Positions 46,883 through 57,192 of a stretch of 64,000 nucleotides of DNA are shown here, in pieces. Position numbers and translations under genes: made by a program. The notes under the pieces are model-generated. The model ran no database searches, had not been told where the DNA came from, and saw only the letters and a program-made list of their open reading frames with translations. The stretch's first letter is position 1. The number at the start of each line of letters is the position of its first letter. Source of the DNA: Celeribacter litoreus (GTDB lineage Bacteria > Pseudomonadota > Alphaproteobacteria > Rhodobacterales > Rhodobacteraceae); contig NZ_JAIUFY010000008.1 in NCBI RefSeq assembly GCF_020165855.1, forward strand, positions 124,001 to 188,000, read 5' to 3'.

Positions 46883-47845
46883 ATGGCGCTCGAAGATGCA
46901 AAAACACAGGTGGATCTGGCATTTACGGGCTCAGGCCGCGGCTTGGCCTTTGAGAATGCCTTTGGCGGCGCTCTCTCTGCGTTCCGGCGTCGATACACAA
47001 AGGATCTGACGGGTGTTGATCTGGCCATCACGGGGGTTCCGTTCGATCAGGCTGTCACAAACCGCCCGGGCACGCGCCTCGGGCCGCGCGCCATTCGCGA
47101 GGCCTCGGCGCTTCAACCTTTCGATGCGCCCTATGGGTGGGATTACTCTCCGCTCGACGAAATGACCGTCGTCGATTACGGCGATCTGCCGTTCGACTAC
47201 GCGAAGACGTCGGAGTTCCCGAAGGCGCTCACAGATCATATCGCGACCATTCTGGACGCTGGGGCAGGGACCATCACCCTAGGGGGCGACCACTATATTT
47301 CGTTCCCGATTCTGCGTGCTCATGCGGAGAAATTTGGCCCTCTGAGCCTCATCCATTTTGACGCTCATTCGGACACTTGGGCCGACGATGATCTTGAGAG
47401 GATTGACCACGGGACCATGTTTTACAAGGCCGTGAAGCTCGGCCTCATCGACCCGAAAACGTCGGTTCAGATCGGCATTCGGACCGACAACCCTGACACG
47501 ATGGGCGTGAACATCATCGATGCCCGCACCGTGCATGAACGCGGCGCAGCGTGGGTCGCCTCTGAGGTCAAACGCATCGTCGGGGACCGTGCCTGTTATC
47601 TGACCTTCGACATTGATTGCCTCGATCCTGCCTTCGCGCCAGGGACCGGAACGCCCGTCTGGGGCGGGTTGGCGAGCTGGCAAGCGAGCGCTATTCTGCG
47701 TGATCTCGCCGGTGTTCATCTCACAGGTGGCGATGTGGTCGAAGTCTCTCCCCCCTATGACACCACGGGCGCAACAGCCGTGGCGGGCGCACATGTCGCG
47801 ATGGAACTCATGTGCCTCTACGGATGGACGCGGCGGGCAGCATGA
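46883..47845 (+). CDS. speB: agmatinase (ureohydrolase family)
   Basis: The 320-residue enzyme probably hydrolyses agmatine to putrescine and urea. Binuclear manganese motifs are complete: GGDHYISFP, HFDAHSDTW and FDIDCLDPAFAPGTGTP. The ATG at 46883 with AAGG upstream gives the normal length, while the frame opens at a GTG 11 codons earlier. Substrate could be another guanidino compound, since the family (agmatinase, guanidinobutyrase, proclavaminate amidinohydrolase) is hard to split by sequence. It overlaps the DUF1499 gene. Confidence 0.85.
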   Translation: MALEDAKTQVDLAFTGSGRGLAFENAFGGALSAFRRRYTKDLTGVDLAITGVPFDQAVTNRPGTRLGPRAIREASALQPFDAPYGWDYSPLDEMTVVDYGDLPFDYAKTSEFPKALTDHIATILDAGAGTITLGGDHYISFPILRAHAEKFGPLSLIHFDAHSDTWADDDLERIDHGTMFYKAVKLGLIDPKTSVQIGIRTDNPDTMGVNIIDARTVHERGAAWVASEVKRIVGDRACYLTFDIDCLDPAFAPGTGTPVWGGLASWQASAILRDLAGVHLTGGDVVEVSPPYDTTGATAVAGAHVAMELMCLYGWTRRAA

Positions 47846-48270
47846 CGTTGAAAATAATTCTCTTCCTTCTGATCGCTGCGGTCGCGCTTCTTCAGCTTTT
47901 CGTGCGCCTCGCGCCGACAGTTCCGACACGGTGGCACGTTGACCCGTTTGCAGCGGCCGAGCCGGGAACGAACGGCGTGAAACGCGTGTTGAGTGTGCCG
48001 CTTGAACCTGACGAAGTCCTGACGCGTTTGGCCGCGATTGCGGAGACTGAGCCCCGCACGCGCCATGTCGTGGGAGGCGTGGAGGATGGGCGTTTGACCT
48101 ACCGGACGCGCACTGCATTTTGGGGCTTCCCCGATTTCACGACCATCGGTGCGAGGGCAACGGAGGACGGCGCAGAGGTGGTGATTTTGGCGCGCGCGCG
48201 GTTCGGTCAATCCGATTTCGGCGTCAATGCGGGCCGCGCTGATGCATGGATTGCAGCAGCCGGACTGTAA
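47842..48270 (+). CDS. DUF1499 family membrane-anchored protein
   Basis: The 142-residue protein has an N-terminal membrane helix (LKIILFLLIAAVALLQLFV) followed by a DUF1499-like domain with HVDPF, VEDGRLTYRTRTAFWGFPDF and a C-terminal SDFGVNAGRADAWI. Function of the family is unknown. Its ATG overlaps the agmatinase stop (ATGA at 47842-47845), indicating translational coupling. Confidence 0.75.
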   Translation: MTLKIILFLLIAAVALLQLFVRLAPTVPTRWHVDPFAAAEPGTNGVKRVLSVPLEPDEVLTRLAAIAETEPRTRHVVGGVEDGRLTYRTRTAFWGFPDFTTIGARATEDGAEVVILARARFGQSDFGVNAGRADAWIAAAGL

Positions 48271-48315
48271 CGCAAGGCTTGACCCTTCGTCAGTTCACGG
48301 GCAACAGATCAGCCC

Positions 48316-49365
48316 ATGATACCTCAAGACCGCCTTCATCAGATTCTCCAGCGTTTCGAATTCCTTGAAGCCTCCATGGCTCAGGGCACGGGCGACATTG
48401 TCGCGCTCGGGCGCGAATATGCCGAGTTGAAACCCGTCGTAGAACAAATTCGGGCCTATCAGACCCTCGTCGAGGACATTTCCGAGGCAGAAGCCATGAT
48501 GGCCGATCCGGAGATGAAAGCACTTGCCGAGGAGGAGCTGCCGGAACTGAAGGCCAAGCTGCCCGCAGCGGAAGAGGCGCTCCAGATTGCGCTCTTGCCA
48601 AAGGACGCGGCGGATACGGGGTCGGCGATCGTCGAAATCCGTCCCGGGACGGGCGGGGACGAAGCGTCCCTGTTCGCGGGCGATTTGCTCCGGATGTATC
48701 AAAAGTTTGCCGAGGCCAAGGGCTGGGGGTTCGAGATTATCGAACTCGCCGAGACAGAACTCGGAGGCATCAAAGAGGTTGTGGCGAACATCAAAGGCGA
48801 TGGCGTTTTCGCCCGCATGAAGTTCGAAAGCGGCGTGCACCGCGTGCAGCGGGTGCCGGAAACGGAGTCGGGTGGCCGTATTCATACCTCCGCCGCCACC
48901 GTCGCGGTCCTTCCAGAGGCGCAGGACGTCGATATTGAGATCAACGCAAACGACATCCGAATCGACACCATGCGCAGTTCTGGCGCGGGTGGTCAGCACG
49001 TGAATACGACGGACTCTGCGGTGCGTATCACCCATATCCCGACGGGCATCGTGGTGACGTCGTCGGAGAAATCGCAGCACCGGAACCGCGAGATCGCGAT
49101 GAACGTGCTCAAGGCGCGGCTCTATGATGCGGAACGCCAGAAACTCCATGACGAACGCTCCTCCGAGCGGAAGTTGCAGGTGGGCTCTGGCGACCGCTCT
49201 GAACGCATCCGCACCTACAATTTCCCGCAGGGGCGTATGACGGATCACCGGATCAACCTGACGCTCTACAAGCTCGACCAGATCATGAACGGCGATCTGG
49301 ACGAGGTGATCGACGCTCTTATCTCCGATTATCAGTCGAGCCTGCTCGCGGAGATGGAAGGATGA
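48316..49365 (+). CDS. prfA: peptide chain release factor 1
   Basis: The 349-residue factor terminates translation at UAA and UAG. It holds the codon-recognition region of domain 2, the catalytic GGQ in [17 protein letters not shown], and a C-terminal [15 protein letters not shown]. Length is slightly under the common 355-360. It overlaps prmC by four bases, and the PrmC product methylates the GGQ glutamine of this protein. Confidence 0.95.
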   Translation: MIPQDRLHQILQRFEFLEASMAQGTGDIVALGREYAELKPVVEQIRAYQTLVEDISEAEAMMADPEMKALAEEELPELKAKLPAAEEALQIALLPKDAADTGSAIVEIRPGTGGDEASLFAGDLLRMYQKFAEAKGWGFEIIELAETELGGIKEVVANIKGDGVFARMKFESGVHRVQRVPETESGGRIHTSAATVAVLPEAQDVDIEINANDIRIDTMRSSGAGGQHVNTTDSAVRITHIPTGIVVTSSEKSQHRNREIAMNVLKARLYDAERQKLHDERSSERKLQVGSGDRSERIRTYNFPQGRMTDHRINLTLYKLDQIMNGDLDEVIDALISDYQSSLLAEMEG

Positions 49366-50216
49366 CGGTTCAGGCGGCGTTGATTGCGGGGACCAAGGTT
49401 CTGGCGGAGGCCGGGATTGACGGCGCTCCACGAGATGCCCGCCTGCTCATGGCGCATGTTTTTGGGATAGAGCCGGGGCGATTGACGCTCGTGATGCCTG
49501 ATCCGATCTCGGTCGAGAACGTTGGGGCCTTCAACGACGCAATTGCCCGCCGCGCTACGCGGGAACCGGTTTCGCATATTTTGGGCTTTCGCGAGTTCTA
49601 CGGACGGCGTTTCAAAGTGACCGGCGACGTGCTCGACCCAAGGCCTGAGACCGAGATACTCATCTCAGAGGCTTTAGAACGTCCCTTTAGATCAGTGCTC
49701 GACCTCGGAACGGGATCTGGCGCCATTCTTGTGACGCTCCTCGCAGAGCAAGCACTCGCGAAGGGTATGGGCACCGATATTTCCGAAGCAGCGCTCGCCG
49801 TTGCTCGGGAGAACGCGGATGCGCTCGGGGTAGGGCCGCGGGCGCGCTTCGTGCCGTCAGACTGGTGGAACGCGATCGAAGGAGAGTTTGACCTGATCGT
49901 CTCAAACCCGCCCTATATCGCTCTCTCTGAAATGCCTGATCTCACGCCGGAACTCGGGTATGAGCCGCGCATGGCGCTCACCGATGAGGCGGATGGGTTG
50001 ACGGCCTATCGTGCGATCGCGGAGAAGGCGCGGCATTTTCTCGCACCGCGTGGACGCCTCATTGTGGAGATCGGCCCGACCCAAGGGGCCGCTGTCGCCG
50101 ATCTGTTCCTTGAGCAGGGATTGAAAGGGGTGCGTGTCATTTCGGACCTTGATGGGCGTGACCGTGTGGTACGCGCGCAGGTGCCGAATGCGCATCCGAG
50201 AAACGACGGGAAATAG
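49362..50216 (+). CDS. prmC: release factor glutamine methyltransferase
   Basis: The 284-residue S-adenosylmethionine-dependent enzyme methylates the GGQ glutamine of release factors. It has an N-terminal helical domain, the [14 protein letters not shown]-like hinge (here [15 protein letters not shown]), the SAM motif [15 protein letters not shown] and the catalytic NPPY in [10 protein letters not shown]. It is translationally coupled to prfA through ATGA. Confidence 0.94.
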   Translation: MTVQAALIAGTKVLAEAGIDGAPRDARLLMAHVFGIEPGRLTLVMPDPISVENVGAFNDAIARRATREPVSHILGFREFYGRRFKVTGDVLDPRPETEILISEALERPFRSVLDLGTGSGAILVTLLAEQALAKGMGTDISEAALAVARENADALGVGPRARFVPSDWWNAIEGEFDLIVSNPPYIALSEMPDLTPELGYEPRMALTDEADGLTAYRAIAEKARHFLAPRGRLIVEIGPTQGAAVADLFLEQGLKGVRVISDLDGRDRVVRAQVPNAHPRNDGK

Positions 50217-50546
50217 GCGTTTTTGCGCGAATTTGCCACCTCTCTGGCGCGATATCGCCACGTTTTACCGGATTTATTTAAAGATACGCAGTTTCGCGAA
50301 CCCCTGTTGCAAAAACCACTTGTAAACCTCTGCGTGACATGATTACTGGAATAAGCGTCACGCGGATGTTGCCTCCCGGACGCGGTTACCCTGAACAGCA
50401 TTGATGTTTGGTGCACCCTCGAAGAGGGAGCGCGAGGGCGACACAAGCTAAGTCAAAAAGCCGGTCCAAGAATCTGGCAAGGGCTCTAAGAAAACGCTCG
50501 AACACTGGATCGAGAGAACCGAGATATAGGCTCGAAAGAACATCGT
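50217..50546 (+). other. 330-base leader region upstream of the DUF4167 gene
   Basis: It contains the palindrome GCGATATCGC near 50249-50258 and an inverted repeat GCGTGAC/GTCACGC (50332-50338 with 50357-50363). CCCTCG (50416-50421) can pair either with the nearby GAGGG at 50424-50428 or with CGAGGG at 50433-50438. There is also a hairpin CTCGA/TCGAG (50497-50501 with 50510-50514) close to the start codon. No ORF or known RNA family is recognised. Promoter boxes are unclear. Confidence 0.5.
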
Positions 50547-51221
50547 ATGAGATCTTCTAAAAACCGTTCGCGGTCTAAAAACAACCGCAACCGTTCCGTT
50601 GGAAATATCGTGAACCGTGTCTTTGACAGCTCCGGTCCAGAGGGAAAGGTGCGCGGCACGCCGCAGCAAATTATTGAGAAATATAATCAGCTTGCGCGCG
50701 ATGCCCAGCTGTCCAACGACCGCGTTGCGGCCGAAAACTTCCAACAGCACGCCGAACATTATCTGCGTCTTCTTGGTCAGGCTCAGAAAGAGCAAGAGGC
50801 CCAGCGTGAGCAGCAGGAGCGCGAGCAGCAGGAACGCCGCGAGCGTCAGGAAGCAGAGCGTGCAGAGCGCCAGCGCAAGCGGGAAGAGCAGCAATCCAAT
50901 GCTGCGGCAGGTGAAGGGGATCAGCCGGATCTCGTGTTTGTTGAGGCCAAGGAAGACAGCGGTCTCGTAGAAACACCGGAAGATCAAGCGCCCGCGAAAA
51001 AGCCGCGCGCCCCGCGCAAGCCGCGTAAAACCAAAGCGCAGCGAGACGCGGAAACCTCTGAAAATTCAGAAGGCGGCGAGAGCCCGGCAGTAGAGGCTGA
51101 CGCGCCCGTCGAAAAGAAACCGACGCGCCGCAAGCCGAAGGCAAAAGCTGCGGACGCAGACGACGCATCGGCAGCCGACGGCGAATCCGCCAATGACGGT
51201 GCAGAGGCCGTTGCAGAGTAA
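50547..51221 (+). CDS. DUF4167 protein, probable RNA-binding
   Basis: The 224-residue protein opens with a basic, Arg/Asn/Ser-rich stretch (SSKNRSRSKNNRNRS), then the DUF4167 core ending around QHAEHYLRLL (about residue 78). A Gln/Glu/Arg coiled-coil stretch (80-118) and a Lys/Pro/Ala/Asp-rich disordered tail follow. The layout of a basic start, a small folded core and a charged tail suits nucleic-acid binding, but the function is inferred. The position after prfA-prmC is typical of alphaproteobacteria. Ribosome-binding sequence is poor and the leader is structured. Confidence 0.82.
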   Translation: MRSSKNRSRSKNNRNRSVGNIVNRVFDSSGPEGKVRGTPQQIIEKYNQLARDAQLSNDRVAAENFQQHAEHYLRLLGQAQKEQEAQREQQEREQQERRERQEAERAERQRKREEQQSNAAAGEGDQPDLVFVEAKEDSGLVETPEDQAPAKKPRAPRKPRKTKAQRDAETSENSEGGESPAVEADAPVEKKPTRRKPKAKAADADDASAADGESANDGAEAVAE

Positions 51222-51247
51222 TAACTGCTCGAACTCAGACGTTTTGA

Positions 51248-51274
51248 AAGCCCTGCATTTCGCGGGGCTTTTTT
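51248..51274 (+). terminator. intrinsic terminator after the DUF4167 gene
   Basis: AAGCCCTGC and GCGGGGCTT pair over 9 bp (one G-T) with loop ATTTC, followed by TTTT. It also faces the convergent VOC gene. Confidence 0.88.
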
Positions 51275-51347
51275 ATGTCTGACGTTCAGGTGAGAGGCTG
51301 TTTGAGGTCATTGGTGTGCCGTTGAGGGCGGGCACTAACTCTGTGGG

Positions 51348-51770
51348 TTATTGTCCGATTTCAAATGATTCGATCAACTCGGCCCGATGTACGACATGGA
51401 CTTTGTTTCCAAAGGGATCGCGAAGATAGGCGCCGTAATACTCCGGAGCGTAATGCGGGCGCAGGCCGGGCGCGCCTTCACATGTGCCACCTGTTTTCAG
51501 GCCGGCTGCATATGCTGCATCGACTGCGGCTCGCGACGGGGCAACGAAGGCGAGCATGGCGCCATTTCCGCCGCAGGCGCGTTTTCCGTCAAACGGTTTA
51601 TAGACGTAGAAGCGCGGGTATGGTGCCTCGGGCCGGACCCAACAGCGCGCCTCCGGACCTCCGTCCGGTTCGACTTGGCGTCGATGGAGACCGAGAGGCA
51701 GCAGAACAGCGTCAAAAAAGCGTTCGGCAACGTCCAGATCATCCGCGCCAAGTGTCACGTGAGAAAACAT
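51348..51770 (-). CDS. VOC-superfamily (glyoxalase-like) protein
   Basis: The 140-residue single-chain VOC protein begins MFSHVTLGADDLDVAERFFDAVL and ends YYGAYLRDPFGNKVHVVHR, the usual paired beta-alpha-beta modules. Possible metal ligands are His4 and a Glu/Tyr region near the C-terminus. Such proteins range from lyases to resistance or ligand-binding proteins, so substrate is not assigned. It starts 2 bases after rsmA and closes the lptF-to-rsmA operon. Confidence 0.8.
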   Translation of the reverse strand: MFSHVTLGADDLDVAERFFDAVLLPLGLHRRQVEPDGGPEARCWVRPEAPYPRFYVYKPFDGKRACGGNGAMLAFVAPSRAAVDAAYAAGLKTGGTCEGAPGLRPHYAPEYYGAYLRDPFGNKVHVVHRAELIESFEIGQ

Positions 51771-51772
51771 TC

Positions 51773-52615
51773 TCAGCCTTTCGCGATTTCACGGGCGAGG
51801 GCGCACCATGCCTCGATCTCGACCTGTTCTGCGCGATCTGTCGGTTTGATACCCGCAGCGGTGAGACGGTCCTCGATATCAGGAGCGACGCCTTTTAGAG
51901 AGGCGCGGAGCATCTTGCGACGCTGATTGAAACCGGCCGCTACGATCCGTTCGAGCGTCTTGGCATCCGCCTCAAACCGCGGTGCGGGCAGGGCTTCTAG
52001 ATGCACAACAGCAGAATGGATTTTCGGCGGCGGGCTAAAGGCCTCCGGTGGCAGTTCCATGACGATGCGGGGCGTCGTGCGCCATTGGCTCAGGATCGCG
52101 AGACGACCGAACTTCTTGCTCCCAGGCTGGGCGACAATGCGTTCGGCGACCTCCTTCTGGAACATCAGGGTGAGTGAACTCCAGTAGGGCGGCCATGTTG
52201 GTGGGGTGAGCCAACGAACCAATAGCTCCGTGCCCACGTTATAGGGCAGGTTCGCGACGACACGCACAGGCGGGGTGAGGCGCTCCAACGGGTCAATTTC
52301 GAGCGCGTCTGCGTTGATAACTTCGAGGCGGCCGGGATAGGCGGCCGAGATCTCTGAGAGCGGCCCCATCGCGCGGCTGTCTTTTTCAACCGCAAGAACC
52401 TTGCGCGCACCTTCAGCCAAAAGACCACGGGTCAAACCGCCGGGGCCCGGGCCAACCTCCAAGACATCGCATTTTGACAGATCGCCCGCCTGACGCGCGA
52501 TTTTTGATGTCAGATTGAGATCGAGGAGAAAGTTCTGGCCGAGAGACTTTTTGGCGACGAGGCCGTGCGCCTCAATAACCTCGCGGAGTGGCGGCAGGCC
52601 GTCGACCGCCGCCAT
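51773..52615 (-). CDS. rsmA: 16S rRNA dimethyladenosine transferase (KsgA)
   Basis: The 280-residue methyltransferase modifies two adjacent adenosines near the 3' end of 16S rRNA. It contains [11 protein letters not shown], the SAM motif [13 protein letters not shown] and the catalytic NLPYNVGT. Its start codon shares one base with the pdxA stop (TGATG), so the two are coupled. The order surA-pdxA-rsmA is conserved in proteobacteria. Confidence 0.95.
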   Translation of the reverse strand: MAAVDGLPPLREVIEAHGLVAKKSLGQNFLLDLNLTSKIARQAGDLSKCDVLEVGPGPGGLTRGLLAEGARKVLAVEKDSRAMGPLSEISAAYPGRLEVINADALEIDPLERLTPPVRVVANLPYNVGTELLVRWLTPPTWPPYWSSLTLMFQKEVAERIVAQPGSKKFGRLAILSQWRTTPRIVMELPPEAFSPPPKIHSAVVHLEALPAPRFEADAKTLERIVAAGFNQRRKMLRASLKGVAPDIEDRLTAAGIKPTDRAEQVEIEAWCALAREIAKG

Positions 52616-53619
52616 CAGTCCAAAGCCTCCTGCGTGAATTTGTTTGTCACGCCCATTGCCATTTCTTGTGCGATCCGGAGCGCTGTAATGAGGCTCGTCG
52701 GATCTGCTACCTTTTTGCCTGCGATATCGAACGCGGTGCCATGGTCCGGCGACGTCCGGATAAAAGGAAGGCCAAGCGATACGTTCACGCCGCCGGAGAA
52801 ATCAATGGTCTTGATCGGGATGAGGGCCTGATCGTGGTAGGCGCACATTGCTACGTCGTAGCCCGCACGGGCGCGGTTGTGGAACATGGTGTCGGGCGAC
52901 ATCGGCCCCTTCAGATCAAAGCCTTCTTTGGTCAGGCGTTCAATCAGAGGGATCATCCACTCGAGTTCCTCGGTCCCCATCGTGCCACCTTCGCCCGCAT
53001 GAGGGTTCAGGCCTGCGATGGCGATGCGCGGTGCCCTCATACCCCAGTATTTTGCGAGGCCTTCAGCGGTGATCCGAATTGTTTCTTCGAGCAGTTCAGG
53101 CGTGAAGGCAGCGGGCACATCCTTGATCGGGATGTGAATTGTGACCGGCACAACGCGCAGTTTCGTGCAGGCGAGCATCATGATGACACGATCCACGCCG
53201 CCGAGGTGCGCGAGGTATTCGGTATGGCCAGGGAAAGGAAAACCTGCGCCGTCTTTTAGTACTTTTTTATGAATCGGCGCGGTGGTCAGAGCACTCGCCT
53301 CACCGCTCTGAACGAGATCAACAGCGCGTTTGATGACGTCAATCACACCCTGCGCGTTCGCGAGGTTCGGCTCACCCGGTTTTACATCGGCCGCGAAATC
53401 ATGGCGCAGGACGGGTAGGGCGCCCGGTGCTATCTTTGTTGCTTCCGCAGGGGAAGAGATTTCTTCGAATAGCGCGTCCGAAGGCAAATGCCGAGGATCA
53501 CCAATCCAAAAGAACGGGATTTCACCGGCCACGAGCTTTGCCGCACGGACAGCGAGCTCAGGGCCGACGCCGGCGGGTTCACCACATGTGAGAGCAATCG
53601 GGGTAGAGGTCTGTGTCAT
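52615..53619 (-). CDS. pdxA: 4-hydroxythreonine-4-phosphate dehydrogenase
   Basis: The 334-residue metal-dependent enzyme of the DXP-dependent pyridoxal-phosphate pathway has [18 protein letters not shown] at the N-terminus, [22 protein letters not shown] and the metal-binding [11 protein letters not shown] region. PdxJ and the rest of the pathway are elsewhere. It lies 4 bases after surA. Confidence 0.94.
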   Translation of the reverse strand: MTQTSTPIALTCGEPAGVGPELAVRAAKLVAGEIPFFWIGDPRHLPSDALFEEISSPAEATKIAPGALPVLRHDFAADVKPGEPNLANAQGVIDVIKRAVDLVQSGEASALTTAPIHKKVLKDGAGFPFPGHTEYLAHLGGVDRVIMMLACTKLRVVPVTIHIPIKDVPAAFTPELLEETIRITAEGLAKYWGMRAPRIAIAGLNPHAGEGGTMGTEELEWMIPLIERLTKEGFDLKGPMSPDTMFHNRARAGYDVAMCAYHDQALIPIKTIDFSGGVNVSLGLPFIRTSPDHGTAFDIAGKKVADPTSLITALRIAQEMAMGVTNKFTQEALD

Positions 53620-53623
53620 GAGT

Positions 53624-54865
53624 TTATGGGATCACAATGTTTGCGTCGGCACGCAGCTGCGCCACAAAGCTATCGGCAAGCGCGCCGATCCGCTGGGACT
53701 GTAGTTGCGTGCGGATCGTCTCGCGGTCGGTATCCGCTTGCGCGGCATAGGACCGGCCGCACAGCATGAGGAAGACAAGCGTCTGGTCGTCATTGCGCGT
53801 CAGAGCGGTGGAAACTTCGCCAGCGTCGAGTTTGCTCAGTTCGACGGCGATATCTGTCGGTATCTCTCCGGCAGGCACGGTGTCGATGCTGAGAACGCTT
53901 TCGGGTTGCCCTTTCGCGACGCCGTAGAGATCGTCACAGGTGTCGACATTTGCCTTGATCTCTGCGGCGCGGGTGAGGGCCTCTGTTGTCCGACCACCTT
54001 CGATTGCATAGGTCGCATATTCGATCGCATCGGCAGGCGGCGTGCGCGTATCTGTTTCCGCGAGTCCGCGAAGCTGGAAAATGCCGATAGCGTTGCCGGT
54101 GTTAAAGGTTTGCGTCACTTCACCCGGTTTGAGCCCGAGAACGGCGCTCCGCAGCGGCGGAGGAAGATCCCCGATTGCGGCCCACTCCATGCGGCCCGAA
54201 CGGTCGCGCGAGGGGGCAACGGAATAATCGCGCGCGGCAGCGGCGAAGCTTGCGATCGTTGCATTTGCAGAAATCTGACGCGCGAGCGCTTCTGATTGTG
54301 CCGTCTCTTCCGGAGTTCGCGCCGGTAGAAAAATTTCGGACATGGAGACGAGCAGACCGCCGGAAGGCCCGTTGTTTTGCAGTGCGCGGTCGATCTCGTC
54401 CTCGTTGATTTGCGCCTTAACGGCAAATCGCGCGCGGGCATATTCGCGCCAGATCACACCGATCCCTACAAAGTCTCTGACGGTTTCTGCCGAGACCCCG
54501 TTCTGGGACATAAGGGTCAGAAATTGTTCCGGCTGGAGATCACCGCGGGCGGCGAATTCCGCGATGCCGCTCGCAATTTGCTCATCAGTCATCTCAAGCC
54601 CGACGCGCTCTGCGGCAGCTGCCTTAAGACGGTCGTTTATGAGTTCGTCGAGGGTGTTCTCGCGGTCCGGAGCGCCGCCCAAAATCGTGAGCAACCGCAT
54701 CCTTTGTTCGAGTTCGTAGGTCGTAACGACACTGTCATTCACATAGGCGACGGGCGCAAAAAGGTTCTGCGCGACAGCAGGGGCGCCAATCGTGAAAGCG
54801 AGAGAAATCGGAGCGACAACCGCGGCGGTCAAAGTCCGAAGACGCTGAAAAAGTTTCACAGTCAT
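53624..54865 (-). CDS. surA: SurA-like periplasmic chaperone / peptidyl-prolyl isomerase
   Basis: The 413-residue protein has a signal peptide (about residues 1-32, ending APAVAQ). A SurA-type N-terminal helical domain follows (VAYVNDSVVTTYELEQR, TLDELINDRLK), and then one clear parvulin domain (about 165-270, with SMSEIFL, RSGRMEWAAIGDLP and LKPGEVTQ). The C-terminal domain is divergent. It escorts outer-membrane proteins to BAM. The ATG at 54863-54865 follows AAGGAG. It lies between lptD and pdxA, matching the known gene order. Confidence 0.88.
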   Translation of the reverse strand: MTVKLFQRLRTLTAAVVAPISLAFTIGAPAVAQNLFAPVAYVNDSVVTTYELEQRMRLLTILGGAPDRENTLDELINDRLKAAAAERVGLEMTDEQIASGIAEFAARGDLQPEQFLTLMSQNGVSAETVRDFVGIGVIWREYARARFAVKAQINEDEIDRALQNNGPSGGLLVSMSEIFLPARTPEETAQSEALARQISANATIASFAAAARDYSVAPSRDRSGRMEWAAIGDLPPPLRSAVLGLKPGEVTQTFNTGNAIGIFQLRGLAETDTRTPPADAIEYATYAIEGGRTTEALTRAAEIKANVDTCDDLYGVAKGQPESVLSIDTVPAGEIPTDIAVELSKLDAGEVSTALTRNDDQTLVFLMLCGRSYAAQADTDRETIRTQLQSQRIGALADSFVAQLRADANIVIP

Positions 54866-55016
54866 ACCCACTCCTTTTGTCTCGCAAGGTGCGATCAGGG
54901 TCTTTCTAAGCCGTTTCTGGACCATCGCCAAGCGGATTACTGAGGCGTGGCGGGGATTTGCGTGCCAGGGTAAAGCGCATGGGGTTCATGGATTGCGGCC
55001 CCTCGGACGGACATTT

Positions 55017-57188
55017 CTAAATCGCGCAGCTATTTTTCGATGCGGTCGAGCTTCCATAAGAGCCAAATCCGACCGAGAAAGAAAACCGCGTTGTGGGGTC
55101 AAGTGTGCTTGTGTCCCAAAAACGTCGCTCAATACCGAGGCTCACGCGTGCGCATTCGTTCTGATACGTCAGGGTCAAACCGGCGCGCGTTGCTTCGTCA
55201 GAGGTGAGATCAAAAAGATACTCCGTCTCCGCGCTCCAGTCGTCTGTGAGTTTGAATGTGCCATCGAAGCCTAGCTCGTTGAGAGACGATGTGCGGTCTT
55301 CGAGGGCGTCGGCGACGACATAGTTATAGGTCGTGCCAATTTCGTAGCGGGGACGGATCAGGCTCAAGCGTGTTTCCCACTTTGTAGCCTCTGCGTCGTT
55401 GGTGAGCAGTGCACGAGAATTGAGTGAGAGCCCTGAACCGAATTCGACGCCGGCGGCCAGCAGCCAATCCGACTGTGTTTCCGAAAGCCCGGATGCGTTG
55501 CTGTAGCTGCCGGTTTCTTCGAGGTACATCACCCGTCCGAGCGTGAACGCGTATTGGGCGCGCTCCCCGTAGTGAGAGAACCGAAGCCCTGCCGCGCTCG
55601 TCAGCCCGGTCTCGCGTCGGTCCGCACCAGGGAACTTTGAAAGGCTTAGCAGATTACCCTCATCGAATTCGACGAAGTTCGAGTCGTCGTTCGGGATGTC
55701 GCCTCCGGTCGTGCGGGACCAACCGACCTGCACAATCGGTTCCAGAAGTTGGGAAGCTCCGGAGGCCGTTTGGCGTTTCAACGGCCAGCCCAGCCGTGTT
55801 TCCGCCTCACCGGTCAGTCTCAGCACAGAGGAGTCGTAAGCCGCATATTGATCGATGACATAGGAGTCGGCGTAGATGGCGGCGCTTCCATCAAGGCGGA
55901 GACCGGGACCAAAAATCGTGTTGGCGTCCCAGCGGCTTTCGGCTCCGAGACGAAGGACATCATACCCGTCCGCATCCGCGTCTGACTGACGGTAGGACGT
56001 CGAGGCGGTCAGTCCGAAGGTCAGTCGACCAGGCAGGCGTTCTGGTGAGTAGAGGTGTTCGTACCTGAAATCACCCACGAACGACGGCTGTATGTCAGTG
56101 ATGGTCGCGTTCGTATCGCGCAGGTTGCGCAGATAGATGAGTTCCGCGTCGAATGCTTCGTCCTCTTTGAACCGCGTCAATGTGATGGAAGAGGGCAGGT
56201 AGTCTTCCTCGAAAATTCCGTAGTCGGCCAAATAGGCAATATTGGAGGTTGCCCGAAGGTTGATCCCCAAATCGAAATCCTGCCCGACGTCCCATTGGCC
56301 CTCGGCAAAAATGTAGGCGCGGGTGCTGTCGTAGGTGTCGTCCCGACTGACGGCCCCCGTGAGCGCGATCTGCCCGTTGGTAAAGGCCTGTCGATACCGC
56401 AAGCCAAGGGTTGTTGTTTTCGATGCGATATACGGAGTGACGGTGAGGTCTTTGTCGTCGCCAAGCGTAATGAAATACGGAATCTCAATGCCGATGCCGA
56501 GGTTTGAATCCGATCTGATTGACGGGATCAGAAATCCTGTCGCACGGTCCAGCGTCGGGTCGGGGACCCGAAGTTTCGGAAGCCACAGAACCGGGACCCC
56601 AGCCACCCGGAGATGCGCATTTGTGAAGTATATCTGACGCTCGACGCTGTCATGAATAACTTCAGAGGCGCGAATTTCCCAAAGCGGCACGGGGTTGTCC
56701 GCGCAGACTTCGCAGGTCGAACTCACGGTTTTTTCGAGCCGCAGGTAGCGTCCTTCGACGAGATCGAGCCGCGCTGCTGCGAGCTGCATTTGGCGATCGA
56801 TGACGAGCCGCGCAGAGGTGAGGAGTCCGTTTCGAAATTCGTCGTCAATTTCCGCCGACGAGGCGAGGATCACTGTGTTTCCTGATGCGGACGCGAGTTC
56901 CAGCGGGCCTTCGATGATCAATGCGCCCGTCGTACGATCATAGACAATCCGCGTAGCCTTGAGACGGGTCTCCCCATAGAAGACTTCGACAGAGCCTGAC
57001 GCGATGAGCTGTGTGCCGTCGAATGTCACACTGTCGGCGAGGAGTGCCGTTGCCGTCTCCGTTTCCTGCGCCAATGACGGTGCGGTTCCGAGCGCGGCAC
57101 AGATAACTGCACCGAAAACCAGCGTCCTGAAGGGACGGATCGTCCTGTGCGCTTTCGGGCGTGTCGTGAGAAGATGCAGCGGCTTCAT
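55017..57188 (-). CDS. lptD: LPS-assembly outer-membrane protein LptD
   Basis: The 723-residue protein has a signal peptide cleaved likely after Ala40 (APSLA). An OstA-type jellyroll domain follows (VTFDGTQLIASGSVEVFYGETRLKATR) and then the large C-terminal barrel with the LptD segment ATGFLIPSIRSDSNLGIG. Cysteines occur in CEVCADNP and again near the C-terminus (NECARV and NSCAI), which could form the inter-domain disulphides needed by LptD. ATG at 57188 lies 4 bases after the lptG stop, with GGAGG ahead; an ATG four codons earlier is also possible. Confidence 0.92.
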   Translation of the reverse strand: MKPLHLLTTRPKAHRTIRPFRTLVFGAVICAALGTAPSLAQETETATALLADSVTFDGTQLIASGSVEVFYGETRLKATRIVYDRTTGALIIEGPLELASASGNTVILASSAEIDDEFRNGLLTSARLVIDRQMQLAAARLDLVEGRYLRLEKTVSSTCEVCADNPVPLWEIRASEVIHDSVERQIYFTNAHLRVAGVPVLWLPKLRVPDPTLDRATGFLIPSIRSDSNLGIGIEIPYFITLGDDKDLTVTPYIASKTTTLGLRYRQAFTNGQIALTGAVSRDDTYDSTRAYIFAEGQWDVGQDFDLGINLRATSNIAYLADYGIFEEDYLPSSITLTRFKEDEAFDAELIYLRNLRDTNATITDIQPSFVGDFRYEHLYSPERLPGRLTFGLTASTSYRQSDADADGYDVLRLGAESRWDANTIFGPGLRLDGSAAIYADSYVIDQYAAYDSSVLRLTGEAETRLGWPLKRQTASGASQLLEPIVQVGWSRTTGGDIPNDDSNFVEFDEGNLLSLSKFPGADRRETGLTSAAGLRFSHYGERAQYAFTLGRVMYLEETGSYSNASGLSETQSDWLLAAGVEFGSGLSLNSRALLTNDAEATKWETRLSLIRPRYEIGTTYNYVVADALEDRTSSLNELGFDGTFKLTDDWSAETEYLFDLTSDEATRAGLTLTYQNECARVSLGIERRFWDTSTLDPTTRFSFSVGFGSYGSSTASKNSCAI

Positions 57189-57192
57189 TCTC

